Of a stretch of DNA of 64,000 bases, positions 9,239 through 17,941 are shown piece by piece; the stretch's first letter is position 1; every line of letters starts with the position of its first letter. The translations under genes were made by a program, and so were the position numbers. The notes under the pieces are model-generated. The model saw only the letters and a list, made by a program, of their open reading frames with translations, did not search any database and was not told the DNA's origin. The DNA is from UBA6059 sp040222235. GTDB taxonomy: Bacteria > Bacteroidota > Bacteroidia > Cytophagales > Cyclobacteriaceae. The DNA lies in assembly GCA_040222235.1 (NCBI GenBank), contig JAVKDO010000006.1, positions 1 to 64,000 of the forward strand, given 5' to 3'.

Positions 9239-9577
9239 CTAGTTCTCCTTTGGAGACATAATGAGCATTTCATTCATATTGATCTCGGTGATGTATCGCT
9301 TGGCACCATCTTTCTCATAGTTTCGATTGACCAGCTTGCCTTCTAGCGCAATTTCCTGACCTTTCTTTAGGAGCGATGCTGCTAGTTCGGCCTTCTTACC
9401 CCACGCCACGATATTATGCCACTGTGTATCCGTGACTTTCTCGCCTTTGTTGTTTTTGTACACCTCGTTCGTTGCTAGTGAGAAAGTGGCCATTGTTTTT
9501 CCACTTTCGAAATTTCTCACTTCTGGGGCATTTCCTAATCGACCGATTAACTGTACACTGTTTCTTAAAGAGTTCAT
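9239..9577 (-). CDS. ssb: Short single-stranded DNA-binding protein
   Basis: 112 residues forming a single OB fold of the SSB family: NSVQLIGRLGNAPEVR, TMATFSLATNE, DTQWHNIVAWGKKAE, KGQEIALEGKLVNRNYEKDG. It ends at MSPKEN and lacks the disordered linker and acidic DDDIPF-like tip that recruits repair proteins, so it is likely an accessory SSB rather than the main one. It is transcribed away from the zinc-ribbon gene at 9761, with which it shares a 183-bp promoter region. Confidence 0.92.
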   Translation of the reverse strand: MNSLRNSVQLIGRLGNAPEVRNFESGKTMATFSLATNEVYKNNKGEKVTDTQWHNIVAWGKKAELAASLLKKGQEIALEGKLVNRNYEKDGAKRYITEINMNEMLIMSPKEN

Positions 9578-9682
9578 AATTGTAATTGTTTTAGTTGAAC
9601 ATATTTGATTTCATCTGATCGGCAGATGTTTGTCATTGTTGACGAAGCAAAGATTGGGGTGGTCGTGAGGGATACTCGGTAT

Positions 9683-9762
9683 TTAAATATTTACAGTCGT
9701 TTATATCTACTTGTAGTCGTTTGTTGTTGGATATATTATTGATAATCAGTACTATTGATAAT
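9683..9762. promoter_or_regulatory. Direct repeats in the ssb/zinc-ribbon divergent region
   Basis: TATTGATAAT occurs twice at exactly 16-bp spacing (9737-9746 and 9753-9762), the second copy overlapping the start codon of the zinc-ribbon gene. Just before it, AGTCGTTT also occurs twice about 22 bp apart (about 9695-9722). Such phased direct repeats in an AT-rich divergent promoter suggest an operator, but no regulator is known. Confidence 0.4.
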
Positions 9763-10114
9763 GGAAGAAAAGTTATGTCCGGAGTGTGAAAAACCGATTT
9801 ACGGTAGGCAAGACAAGAAATTCTGCTCAGATGGCTGTCGCAATGCCTATAACAATAAGCTGAACGCCGACACTGTCAATCATGTCCGTAACATCAATAA
9901 CATCCTGCGCAAAAATCGGCGAATCCTTGAGTCACTCAATCCAGAAGGGAAAGCGACTATTCTTAAAAGGAAACTTCAGGAGAAGGGTTTTGACTTCAAC
10001 TACTTCACGTCAATTTACCAAACCAAGGCGGGGGATGAGTACCGCTTTTGCTATGAGCACGGGTATCTGCCTATCGAAGGAGAGCGGGTGTTGTTAGTTA
10101 AAAGGAGTGATTGA
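9761..10114 (+). CDS. Small zinc-ribbon protein (DUF2116-like)
   Basis: 117 residues. The N-terminus has paired cysteines, CPEC (residues 6-9) and CSDGC, in the DUF2116-type zinc-ribbon pattern with KFCSDGCRNAYNNK. The rest is a helical, basic segment (RKNRRILESLN, ATILKRKLQEKGFDF) and a short beta part. I use the ATG at 9761; a TTG two codons earlier is less likely. The sequence suggests nucleic-acid or protein binding; nothing more specific can be claimed. Its 3' end overlaps the convergent next gene by 17 bp. Confidence 0.85.
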   Translation: MEEKLCPECEKPIYGRQDKKFCSDGCRNAYNNKLNADTVNHVRNINNILRKNRRILESLNPEGKATILKRKLQEKGFDFNYFTSIYQTKAGDEYRFCYEHGYLPIEGERVLLVKRSD

Positions 10115-11123
10115 CTTGGTGAACAGATCGGATAAACTCATTCATGCTGAGAGGAGCAGTCAGCGTCTCAAGTTTACCCGAATCAATACGATAGGATAAC
10201 AATTCTTTACCATTTACTATCATGATTAATTGATTGTTACTCAACCAGTCAATATCTCCAATCCGTGTATTCGTCAATGCTGTAGTGTAGTCCCCAGATA
10301 GACTATATAGGTTGACACGATTGATCTCTTCTGGTGTAGATTCATTTCTGAAAAGTGTTTCTTCATAGACTATGTGTTGATTATCTGGCGACAAGGATAA
10401 ATGCGTTACATAGAACTCTGTAGGGATTAAAATACCTGACTTCTTAGTTTCCGTATCATATAGCATAATTTCACCATTCTTGATAAACACAATCCGCTTG
10501 CTGTCCGACAACCATTGTCCGTCTCGGAGGTTGATGATCTCACCTTCAGGAATGATAGGAGTAGGAAGGTTGGCAATCGGCTTGTTTAAATTACTATAAA
10601 CTATATACTGATCTGAGCCATAAACATATTGTCCTGTTGGTATTCCGTACCCCCGTCTGACTAATAGTTTATCGCTATCAGGAGACCATCTTAATACATA
10701 GTAGAGGTCATCGCTTTTACTGGTTAAAGAAATGACTTGCCGTTGGGAAGTGTTGAGCAAACTAATCAGATTTCCATCCCGAAATGCGGCAAAGTTACCA
10801 TTGGGAGCTACGCTGATACTAGACCCATATTCTGGTATGCGGCCAACAAATTCATCAATACCGGTGATATGTCTTTTTCTTATATCGAATTCCTTCGTAT
10901 AATAGCACCAGGAGCCATTCCAATCATAACCTTGATAATCCTCTAAAAACAGGCTTGATGTTGAATCCAGATTATTTAGAATGTAAAGCTTGGGAGGTCT
11001 GATTCCTGAAGAACTTCTATATGCCTCGTAAACTAGAGTGGGAGAATCAATTATTGATAGGTCCTCTTCAATACATGACGTCAGGACGAGTATTGAAGCA
11101 AAGATTAGTTTTCTAAAGTACAT
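10098..11123 (-). CDS. Lipoprotein with TolB-like beta-propeller
   Basis: The signal peptide ends in a lipobox (LVLTSC). Repeated propeller blades are visible: ISVAPNGNFAAFRDGNL, LRWSPDSDKLLVRRGYG, LSLSPDNQHIVYEE, each with the SPD-x-x-hydrophobic signature of WD40-like/PD40 repeats. No catalytic residues are evident; likely a periplasmic or surface binding protein. It is a stand-alone gene, convergent with the zinc-ribbon gene. Confidence 0.8.
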   Translation of the reverse strand: MYFRKLIFASILVLTSCIEEDLSIIDSPTLVYEAYRSSSGIRPPKLYILNNLDSTSSLFLEDYQGYDWNGSWCYYTKEFDIRKRHITGIDEFVGRIPEYGSSISVAPNGNFAAFRDGNLISLLNTSQRQVISLTSKSDDLYYVLRWSPDSDKLLVRRGYGIPTGQYVYGSDQYIVYSNLNKPIANLPTPIIPEGEIINLRDGQWLSDSKRIVFIKNGEIMLYDTETKKSGILIPTEFYVTHLSLSPDNQHIVYEETLFRNESTPEEINRVNLYSLSGDYTTALTNTRIGDIDWLSNNQLIMIVNGKELLSYRIDSGKLETLTAPLSMNEFIRSVHQVNHSF

Positions 11124-11219
11124 AACGTTTGCTCCTTATTTTAGAGCTACACGAAAGTTAAAGAACTTATTCGGATTAAGAAAGTATAGTCGGTGTTGGA
11201 AAAGGATGAAGCACTTTCT

Positions 11220-12215
11220 CTACATATCGATGTTGTTAAAAGTCCTGTCAAACAGCAGTTGCTTGACGTTATCTCCTTGCAAAAAGTCGTGAGGGAAGCC
11301 GAACTCAATGGCACTCACTTCGTCTAGTTCCGCGACTGATTTTTCCGGTAGGTGAATAGAGGTACTTTTAAGACTGTCCTCTATCTGATGAAGCTTACAG
11401 CCTCCCACGATTGGTATTGATGTGAAACCCTTTTGTATTGCCCACTTCACGGCTACCTGTGCAGGACTGACACCTAGTTGATCTGCAAGCTCCACAACCT
11501 TTTTGGTGATAACAACACTCCAATCACTTCTTCTCGCACTACCCTCAGCGACTCTACCATCTTCGCCTTTGAGGTATTTGCCTGTCAATGCTCCTACGGC
11601 AAGTGGTGCCCAAGGCGTCAATGCAAGGCCCAGATATATCTTTGCCATAGGGATGAGATCGCGCTGCGATGTGCGCTGTAACAGACTGTACTCCACCTGC
11701 AGACCAATAAACTGACCCCAATCCCTGAACTGGGCGATGATCCATGCTGGTGTGTTAGAGATACCGATGTAGTTCACCTTACCAGCACTGATCAGATCCT
11801 TCAACCCGCCCATCACTTCTACGGGTGTGATGAAGTCCCAGGCATGCAGCCAAAGCAGATCGATGTAGTCAGTGTTGAGCCTTTTCAGGTTCTGCTCTAC
11901 TTGAGTGCATCATATTTTGCAATGATTTCCAGAGAAATTAGGATTGTCAAGCTTGTCGTAGAGTGAGTACTTTGTGGCCAGTACGAAGTGATTGCGATCC
12001 GCATGGATCAACTCGCCTACATATTCCCCGCTGGTGCCTTTGGTATATCAGTTGGGTGTATGCAGAAAATTAAGACCGACATTGGAATATGCATCAAAAA
12101 TCTGACGGCTCGTTTCTTTATCAGCTCCCCAACCCCATTCTGTACCGAAGGTCATCGTGCCTAGTGAGATTTCTGAAACTCTAAGTCCGCTATTACCGAG
12201 TAGTTTGTATTTCAT
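11220..12215 (-). pseudogene. Broken aldo/keto reductase
   Basis: From ATG 12215 the frame reads MKYKLLGNSGLRVSEISLG and continues to 11220 with normal aldo/keto reductase length (331 codons), but has TGA stops at codon 56 (12050-12048) and codon 102 (11912-11910). The second lies in a short out-of-frame stretch with compensating frameshifts: shifting one base restores the family pattern NMMHS before VEQNLKRLNTDYIDLLWLHAWD. The catalytic Asp of the FxDTA motif is His (FLHTP). The C-terminal 198 residues remain open (VNYIGISNTPAWIIAQ, SLLQRTSQRDLIPMA). The gene is dead and was probably once an NADPH-dependent reductase. Confidence 0.9.
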
Positions 12216-12240
12216 GTTTACTTTTTTCAGAATGGAACAT

Positions 12241-12271
12241 AAAAAATCCTCCCAAGGATGCTCAGGAGGAT
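12241..12271 (-). terminator. Rho-independent terminator of the carbonic anhydrase genes
   Basis: On the minus strand ATCCTCC-12 bases-GGAGGAT is followed directly by TTTTTT. It lies 21 bp after the stop of the first carbonic anhydrase gene, in a fitting position and orientation. Confidence 0.85.
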
Positions 12272-12292
12272 CATAGTGTTGTTCTTCTTTGG

Positions 12293-12931
12293 CTACTTCA
12301 CATTGATCTTGTAGATCGAAGGAAGTGCTTCAGCACTATTGACAGTTACATTCAGATTTTTGAGGTGCCCGTCTTTGAGGCTAAAAACCCAGCCATGGAT
12401 GTAAGGGAATTCTCCTTTTGCCCATTTTTCTTGGATGAAAGAGAGCTTGGTCATATTTCTTACTTGCTCTATGACATTGAGTTCCACAAACCGATCCCAT
12501 CGATTCTCTTCTTCAGTGATGCCCACTAATTCATCTTCGTGGGTATGGTACACGTCTTTGATATGACGGACCCATTTGTTCAAAAAGCCAAAATCTTCAT
12601 TGCCCATGGCGGCTTTCACCCCACCACAACCGTAGTGACCACATACGATGATATGCTTCACATGGAGAGCCTCTACAGCATAGTTCACCACACTGAGCAG
12701 GTTCATGTCAGTGTGCACCACCATATTGGCAATGTTGCGATGGACAAATATATGTCCGGCTTTAGCACCAGTGACTTCATCGGCGGGTACCCGACTGTCA
12801 GAGCAACCTATCCACAGAAACTCAGGATGCTGTCCTTTTGATAGGTCTTCAAAAAAATGCGGATCTAATTCAAGTGTATGGGTGGCCCATTCGTCGTTTC
12901 CGGCAAGTAGTTCTTGGTAGGTCTTCGGCAT
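12293..12931 (-). CDS. can: Beta-carbonic anhydrase
   Basis: Zinc enzyme that interconverts CO2 and bicarbonate. The zinc ligands C43, H99 and C102 and the Asp-Arg dyad (CSDSR, D45) are all present: IGCSDSRVP, HIIVCGHYGCGGV. Length 212 is typical of the Can-like bacterial class. It is the second gene of a two-gene minus-strand unit with another carbonic anhydrase upstream, and a strong terminator follows it. Confidence 0.96.
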   Translation of the reverse strand: MPKTYQELLAGNDEWATHTLELDPHFFEDLSKGQHPEFLWIGCSDSRVPADEVTGAKAGHIFVHRNIANMVVHTDMNLLSVVNYAVEALHVKHIIVCGHYGCGGVKAAMGNEDFGFLNKWVRHIKDVYHTHEDELVGITEEENRWDRFVELNVIEQVRNMTKLSFIQEKWAKGEFPYIHGWVFSLKDGHLKNLNVTVNSAEALPSIYKINVK

Positions 12932-12957
12932 AGTTGTTTAGTTTTTTGATTATGTAA

Positions 12958-13545
12958 TCATAGTGAATGCACATCATTTATCAAACCTGTCTTGAGGTCA
13001 AACATCCAGCCGTGTAACCAAAGGGCATGACCTTCTGCTTTATGTTTTTTTACAAAATCAAACTCTGCAAGGTTCTCCACTTGACGATGAACACTGATTT
13101 CGGCTAGTTTATCTGCTCTTTCATGGAGGTTGCCTATTTTGCGCAACTCTTCTTTGTTTTCCTGATAGAGATCACCGAGAGGGTGCAGCCATTTAGACAT
13201 GATTTCCGGTAGGTCACCCATCATACTCATCTCCACATAGTCACAATTGGTATGGCCACATATCACGATATGGCGGACATGGAGATTGACTATCGCGTGG
13301 TAAAGCGCGCTCACGCTGTTAGGGTCATCCCTTTGAATCAATGGTCCGGCGTTTTGATGCTTGCATACATCACCAAGTTCTCGATTGAGAATGACCGTAG
13401 GGGCTACACGGCTATCTGTGCAGCCGATCCAAAAGGTCTGTGGATGACGTGGTTGGTTGAGTTTATTGAAATACTTTTCATTGACATGGAGCTTTTCCTG
13501 CACCCAGGCTTTATTTTCAAGTAGAAGCTTTTCGTATACGTCCAT
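12958..13545 (-). CDS. Second beta-carbonic anhydrase-type protein
   Basis: 195 residues with the same fold: C42/D44 in IGCTDSRVAPT and H98/C101 in ICGHTNCDYVEM, so all three zinc ligands and the dyad remain. It is clearly diverged from the neighbouring copy, with GHTNCDYV replacing the usual GHYGCGGV near the zinc site. The 26-bp gap to the downstream carbonic anhydrase and the shared direction indicate an operon. Activity is likely but less sure than for the first enzyme. Confidence 0.9.
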   Translation of the reverse strand: MDVYEKLLLENKAWVQEKLHVNEKYFNKLNQPRHPQTFWIGCTDSRVAPTVILNRELGDVCKHQNAGPLIQRDDPNSVSALYHAIVNLHVRHIVICGHTNCDYVEMSMMGDLPEIMSKWLHPLGDLYQENKEELRKIGNLHERADKLAEISVHRQVENLAEFDFVKKHKAEGHALWLHGWMFDLKTGLINDVHSL

Positions 13546-13677
13546 TTAGCTAATTGATTTATATCTTGAATTTAAACGAAAATTGGAGATATCGTTGCTG
13601 CTTTTTGCTGAGCAGCATCACTGGATAGATCAAAGGCAAGTTATCATGTACTAATATCAATTATAGCATTAGCCTCT

Positions 13678-14628
13678 ATGAACGATAAGAAAGAATCAGC
13701 GGTTTCCAGGAAAGTGGTTTTTGCCGTATTTCCTGGCGTACACCTTCTTGACTTGACGGGTCCTGCCCATCTCTTTTATGAAGCTATCGACTATGGAGCA
13801 GATTATGAGCTGACCTATTTCTCGGTGGGTGATGAGAAGGTGATCAAAAGTAGTGCTGGCATGATGATCGGCGAACTAGTATCATTCTCTCAACTACAAC
13901 TTCGCGAACAAGACATTATCATCATCCCCGGGATGGAGGCCCACTACTACATGGAGGTTGATATTAGAGATATACTTCGATCATTTCTGCATTGGCTAAG
14001 TAATCAATCGGTCAAGCGCGTGACGATATGCTCTGTCTGCACAGGCGCTTTTGTGCTGGCGGCCTCTGGACTGCTCGATGGTAAATCATGCACTACGCAT
14101 TGGCGCTACTGCGACAGGTTTGCCGATAGGTACCCCAAAATAGAAGTCATCCGCAACAGGCTGTTCGTGGAGAATGACAACCTACTCACAAGTGCCGGCG
14201 TGTCATCGGGGATCGACCTGGCTCTTCACCTGATCGAAAGGCACCATGGCAGTCGGTTTGCGGCCGATATAGCCAGAGAGGTCGTCATCTATCTCAGGAG
14301 GGGTGAGGAGGAGCCCCAGCTCAGTATTTTCCTTCGCTACCGCAATCATCTCGTGGATCCAATTCATACCGTGCAGGACTATTTGCTCAAGAGTTTCCAT
14401 CTCAATCCTTCGCTAGAGGAGCTTGCTGATCTGGCGCATACCAGTGAGCGTAACCTTACCAGAATGTTCAAAAAGGCGACAGGTATTACGATAGGAAAGT
14501 ATCAGGAGCTCTTGCGGATCGAAAAGGCAGATCAACTTATCAAAGAAGGAAATAAGATGGAAGTGGTAGCAAAATCGTGTGGCTATGCAGATGTAAGTCA
14601 GCTCTACAAGCTGCTGAAGAAGACCTAG
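13678..14628 (+). CDS. GlxA-family AraC regulator with DJ-1/PfpI domain
   Basis: The N-terminal part is a DJ-1/PfpI amidotransferase-like domain (VVFAVFPGVHLLDLTGPAHLF, TICSVCTGAFVLAASGLL with the nucleophile-elbow Cys). The C-terminal part has two helix-turn-helix units of the AraC type (LEELADLAHTSERNLTRMFKKATG, VVAKSCGYADVSQLYKLLK). The family responds to small metabolites or stress and acts as a DNA-binding regulator. It is followed at 85 bp by another DJ-1-domain gene in the same direction, a plausible target. Confidence 0.93.
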   Translation: MNDKKESAVSRKVVFAVFPGVHLLDLTGPAHLFYEAIDYGADYELTYFSVGDEKVIKSSAGMMIGELVSFSQLQLREQDIIIIPGMEAHYYMEVDIRDILRSFLHWLSNQSVKRVTICSVCTGAFVLAASGLLDGKSCTTHWRYCDRFADRYPKIEVIRNRLFVENDNLLTSAGVSSGIDLALHLIERHHGSRFAADIAREVVIYLRRGEEEPQLSIFLRYRNHLVDPIHTVQDYLLKSFHLNPSLEELADLAHTSERNLTRMFKKATGITIGKYQELLRIEKADQLIKEGNKMEVVAKSCGYADVSQLYKLLKKT

Positions 14629-14712
14629 TGTGGCTGGATTTGCCATGCGCTTGTCCTAGGAGAATGGAAGTAGTGGTCATAGCTTTAAACCTGTCAAACA
14701 AATCAAAATAAA

Positions 14713-15543
14713 ATGAAGAAGATTTTAATCACTCTGTTAGTCGTAATTGCATCGTTCTCTTTTTCTTGTGAATCACAGCAACTGGTAGCCTCGAATGAGG
14801 TGGCTTGGTATTGTAAACCATGCGGATCATCCTGCGACAAAGTAGCTTTTGATAAAGCTGGAAAATGCACACATTGCGGTATGGAGCTATCCGAGAGATC
14901 AGCGGCTGAGCAGTTGGAGTTACTTGATAATAAAATGACCATAGCATTCTACTTACAGAACAACGTGGAGGTGCTGGACTTTGCCGGCCCAATGGAAGTA
15001 TTCGCCTATGCTGGATACGAGGTGTTCACGGTCTCCAAGACCCGAGAGCCGATCAAGACACAAAATATCCTTACCTTCATACCTGACTACAGCATAGAAG
15101 ATGCTCCAGCGGCTGATATCATGGCCTTTTTTGGCGGAAACAGTGGAGCCGCCTCTGGAGACAAAGCCGTCATCAATTGGGTGAAGTCACGCATCGATGA
15201 GACCGACTATTTTTTCTCGGTTTGTACAGGTGCTTTCGTCATGGGCGAAGCAGGTTTGCTAGATGGCAGGACGGTCACGACCTTTCATAATGCCATCGAT
15301 GGCTTGACTAAGAGCTTCCCTAAAGCTACCGTAAGATCTGACGTACGCTTTGTCGACAATGGTAATGTGATCACTACAGCCGGCGTATCAGCAGGTATCG
15401 ATGGAGCGTTGCACTTAGTTGCTAAGCTAGACGGTTTGCAAGCTGCCAAGGATGCGGCCTTCTACATGGAGTACGACAAATGGAAGCCTGGTGAAGGACT
15501 CATTTTGGACGAGGAGACTAAGGCTGTCTATGCTGAGAAGTAG
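14713..15543 (+). CDS. Extracytoplasmic DJ-1/PfpI lipoprotein with metal-binding ribbon
   Basis: A lipoprotein signal peptide (lipobox SFSC) precedes a Cys-rich segment (WYCKPCGSSCDKVAFDKAG and KCTHCGMEL) that resembles the heavy-metal-binding domain of copper/zinc proteins. Then follows a DJ-1/PfpI domain (TIAFYLQNNVEVLDFAGPME, FFGGNSGAASG, FSVCTGAFVMGEAGLLDG with nucleophilic Cys, and TTAGVSAGIDGALHL). Exported DJ-1 proteins with an attached metal ribbon are unusual. It is likely controlled by the preceding GlxA-type regulator. The substrate is unknown; isonitrile hydratase is the closest named relative of this DJ-1 subgroup. Confidence 0.85.
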   Translation: MKKILITLLVVIASFSFSCESQQLVASNEVAWYCKPCGSSCDKVAFDKAGKCTHCGMELSERSAAEQLELLDNKMTIAFYLQNNVEVLDFAGPMEVFAYAGYEVFTVSKTREPIKTQNILTFIPDYSIEDAPAADIMAFFGGNSGAASGDKAVINWVKSRIDETDYFFSVCTGAFVMGEAGLLDGRTVTTFHNAIDGLTKSFPKATVRSDVRFVDNGNVITTAGVSAGIDGALHLVAKLDGLQAAKDAAFYMEYDKWKPGEGLILDEETKAVYAEK

Positions 15544-15546
15544 GAG

Positions 15547-16632
15547 CTACACAAACTTCACACTATGGATCATGGGCAGATTATTCGAGATAGTCTGCCA
15601 ATGTTCACCCCGATTCTCTGATAGGTAGAGATTGCCTGTAGTCGTCCCAAATGCCAAGGTATCTCCTGCGATATCCAGCCCATGACGATAGGTGATATCG
15701 AAGACACCCTCCTGGGGAAGGCCGGAGGTAAAAGTCTGCCAGGTATCCCCGCCATCATCGGTTCGACAAACACATAACGCTTCATCGACAGCTACTCTCA
15801 CTTCATCGCTGACACCTGGCACTACCCAAGCCACTTCTGGATTTTGCTCGTCTACAGCTACCGCAAAACCAAAGTTGGCCGGGCCATTCTTATCTGTGAC
15901 ATCTCGCCATTGCTTTCCGCCATCCCTTGACATGAAAATACCACAGTGATTCTGTTGCCAGAGGACATCAGGGTTGCTGGGGCTCATGACGACAAGGTGA
16001 GGGTCTTGCCCCACTTCTGCATTTTCGTCTGGAAGGAAGTCCGCTTTAAGACCTTTATTGCGTACCATCCAGCTTGACCCCCCATCTGTGCTCTCATACA
16101 CTCCGGCACAGCTGATCCCGATGAAGATGCGATTCTCATCTCTGGGGTCAATCAGGATGGAGTGAATACCAGCATTGTCTCTACCCCCGCCAAACCATTG
16201 TGTTTTGCGTGTTGGCTGATCCCAAAGTCCACGATTGAGCTCGAAGTGATCGCCATTGTCCTCACTGACGAACAGACCTCCTGGCTCAGTGCCGACATAG
16301 ACTTTTCCTTTTTGATTGGCACTACCATTGGCGAATGCCCAGAGGTATTTGGTAGCTGCTAGTTCTCCATCCTTGACTTCCTCACCCTCAGGGTACTTGG
16401 GAGCCTCGAGCTCTTCCCAAGTCTTGCCATCAGGAGACCTATGTAGCTTGCAGCCCCAGTGACCATGATCCAGCATCGCCCACCAAGTACCCGTGTGAGG
16501 ATCGATGGTTGCAATAGTTACAGGAGCACCTACGAACTCAGTTCGCTGATAGGCCCATTGTCCATCTGGTTGCTGATCGTAGATAATTAGGCCCTTACGA
16601 GTGCCTAGAAGAAGTCTTTGTTTGGGTTTCAT
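15547..16632 (-). CDS. BNR/YVTN-type beta-propeller protein
   Basis: 361 residues with repeated Asp-box (S-x-D-x-G-x-x-W) motifs: SEDNGDHFELN, STDGGSSWMV, SRDGGKQWRD, TDDGGDTWQTF, SENRGEHWQT. There is no signal peptide, so it may be cytoplasmic, and it lacks the catalytic residues of true sialidases; names such as exo-alpha-sialidase or glycosyl hydrolase would over-call it. It ends 3 bp after the convergent DJ-1 gene and is co-transcribed with a MoaD-like gene upstream. Confidence 0.88.
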   Translation of the reverse strand: MKPKQRLLLGTRKGLIIYDQQPDGQWAYQRTEFVGAPVTIATIDPHTGTWWAMLDHGHWGCKLHRSPDGKTWEELEAPKYPEGEEVKDGELAATKYLWAFANGSANQKGKVYVGTEPGGLFVSEDNGDHFELNRGLWDQPTRKTQWFGGGRDNAGIHSILIDPRDENRIFIGISCAGVYESTDGGSSWMVRNKGLKADFLPDENAEVGQDPHLVVMSPSNPDVLWQQNHCGIFMSRDGGKQWRDVTDKNGPANFGFAVAVDEQNPEVAWVVPGVSDEVRVAVDEALCVCRTDDGGDTWQTFTSGLPQEGVFDITYRHGLDIAGDTLAFGTTTGNLYLSENRGEHWQTISNNLPMIHSVKFV

Positions 16633-16650
16633 ATCGCATAGTTTAAAAAA

Positions 16651-16923
16651 TCAGCCTCCAGAGAGCGCCTGCATGATATATACCTCATCCTTATCGGTGA
16701 GTTGATCGCTGAGCTGCTCTCGGTCAGATACCATATCATTACCTATAAAAATATTTACATGCTTCCGCAGCGCTCCAGTTTCGTCCACGATGTAGTCTTT
16801 GAGACCAGGATGGGTTTCTTCCACACTATCGAGCAACTGGCTCACTGTGGATCTTTGGATACTCATTTCCCCAAGCGTAGGATAAAACCTTTTCAAATTG
16901 GACGTAAATCGAACTTTGGCCAT
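16651..16923 (-). CDS. MoaD/ThiS-like small protein
   Basis: 90 residues ending in the diglycine ALSGG, with the beta-grasp pattern of MoaD/ThiS sulphur carriers (VRFTSNLKRFYPTLG, VSQLLDSVEETHPGLKDYI, VNIFIGNDMVSD, VYIMQALSGG). I use the ATG at 16923 rather than the TTG two codons upstream. It is 18 bp upstream of the BNR propeller gene in the same direction. No MoeB, ThiF or MoaE partner is nearby, so activation would need proteins elsewhere. Confidence 0.9.
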   Translation of the reverse strand: MAKVRFTSNLKRFYPTLGEMSIQRSTVSQLLDSVEETHPGLKDYIVDETGALRKHVNIFIGNDMVSDREQLSDQLTDKDEVYIMQALSGG

Positions 16924-17118
16924 GGTCAAAATCTATGTTGAATAAAATTAATGAATATTTGAGTAAAACGATTTTTCTGGTAGGGGGAGATTGACTTTAC
17001 CCTGTGTGAGACTTGCCTACCGGAAGTTTGTTCGTTGCTCGAGACAACCGCTTGAATGAGAGCTCTTGGAAATTTCTAATCTTCTGCCGTAATTCAACTC
17101 ATCATAACCAACTATATC

Positions 17119-17934
17119 ATGAAACAATTTAACAACGCTCTTTTTGGTTCCGTGCTTTGCCTTGCCGCTTTTGGCCTCTGGTCATGTGGCGGTGGTAACC
17201 AGACCAACGATAATGCTGCCACAACAGAACCCGCATCAGCGCCTGTGGATCATGCTGAAAATATACAAGGAGCATGGACTACTACATATACGAACGAAGC
17301 TGGAGAGGAAGTGGAAGTGATGACCATCGTAGTGGATGGATACATCGCTGAGACCTTCTACAACCTTGAAGAGAAGCGATTTGACGGTACGGTGGGTGGG
17401 TCATGGACTATTGAGGGGAACAAGTTCAATCTCAACTTTGAATTCAATACGATGGACACAACGCGGGTTGGGAAAACTTCTGTACTTACTTTCGACCTCA
17501 AAGGAGACACTATTCTTTTTGAAGGAGATGATCGTATCTGGACACGAGTGGATGACGGCACACCCGGCAAGCTCAACGGTGCTTACTTGATTACTGGTAG
17601 GAAGCGTGATGGCGAAATATCCAGAAGGACACCTGGTGCGCGGAAGACAATGAAGATTCTCTCAGGTACGAGATTTCAATGGATTGCATACCATACTGAA
17701 ACCACCAAGTTTTCAGGTACTGGCGGAGGTACCTACACCACAGTGGGCGATGACTACACTGAAAACATCGAGTTCTTCTCCCGCGATAGCAGTAGAGTAG
17801 GGGCCAGTCTCGGCTTCAAATGGGCGCTGGACAGTGGCGAATGGCACCATAGCGGCCTGAGCAGTAAGGGAGCACCAATCTATGAGATTTGGACGCCTAG
17901 GGGTATGCTGGATGCTGCTGCGGCACAGCAGTAG
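17119..17934 (+). CDS. Lipoprotein with two lipocalin-like repeats, unknown function
   Basis: The signal peptide ends in lipobox LWSC followed by GGGN. The mature part holds two similar halves, about residues 50-150 (GAWTTTYTNEAGEEV to DRIWTRV) and 160-268 (GAYLITGRKRDGEIS to IYEIWTPRG), each a beta-rich lipocalin-like unit. No catalytic motif is visible. It is monocistronic, with a terminator directly after the stop codon. Confidence 0.8.
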   Translation: MKQFNNALFGSVLCLAAFGLWSCGGGNQTNDNAATTEPASAPVDHAENIQGAWTTTYTNEAGEEVEVMTIVVDGYIAETFYNLEEKRFDGTVGGSWTIEGNKFNLNFEFNTMDTTRVGKTSVLTFDLKGDTILFEGDDRIWTRVDDGTPGKLNGAYLITGRKRDGEISRRTPGARKTMKILSGTRFQWIAYHTETTKFSGTGGGTYTTVGDDYTENIEFFSRDSSRVGASLGFKWALDSGEWHHSGLSSKGAPIYEIWTPRGMLDAAAAQQ

Positions 17935-17941
17935 AGCCTAG

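Noticed and set aside
12048..12050. TGA in the aldo/keto reductase as selenocysteine
   Set aside because: A second TGA with frameshifts and a lost catalytic Asp show decay; no SECIS-type hairpin was seen.
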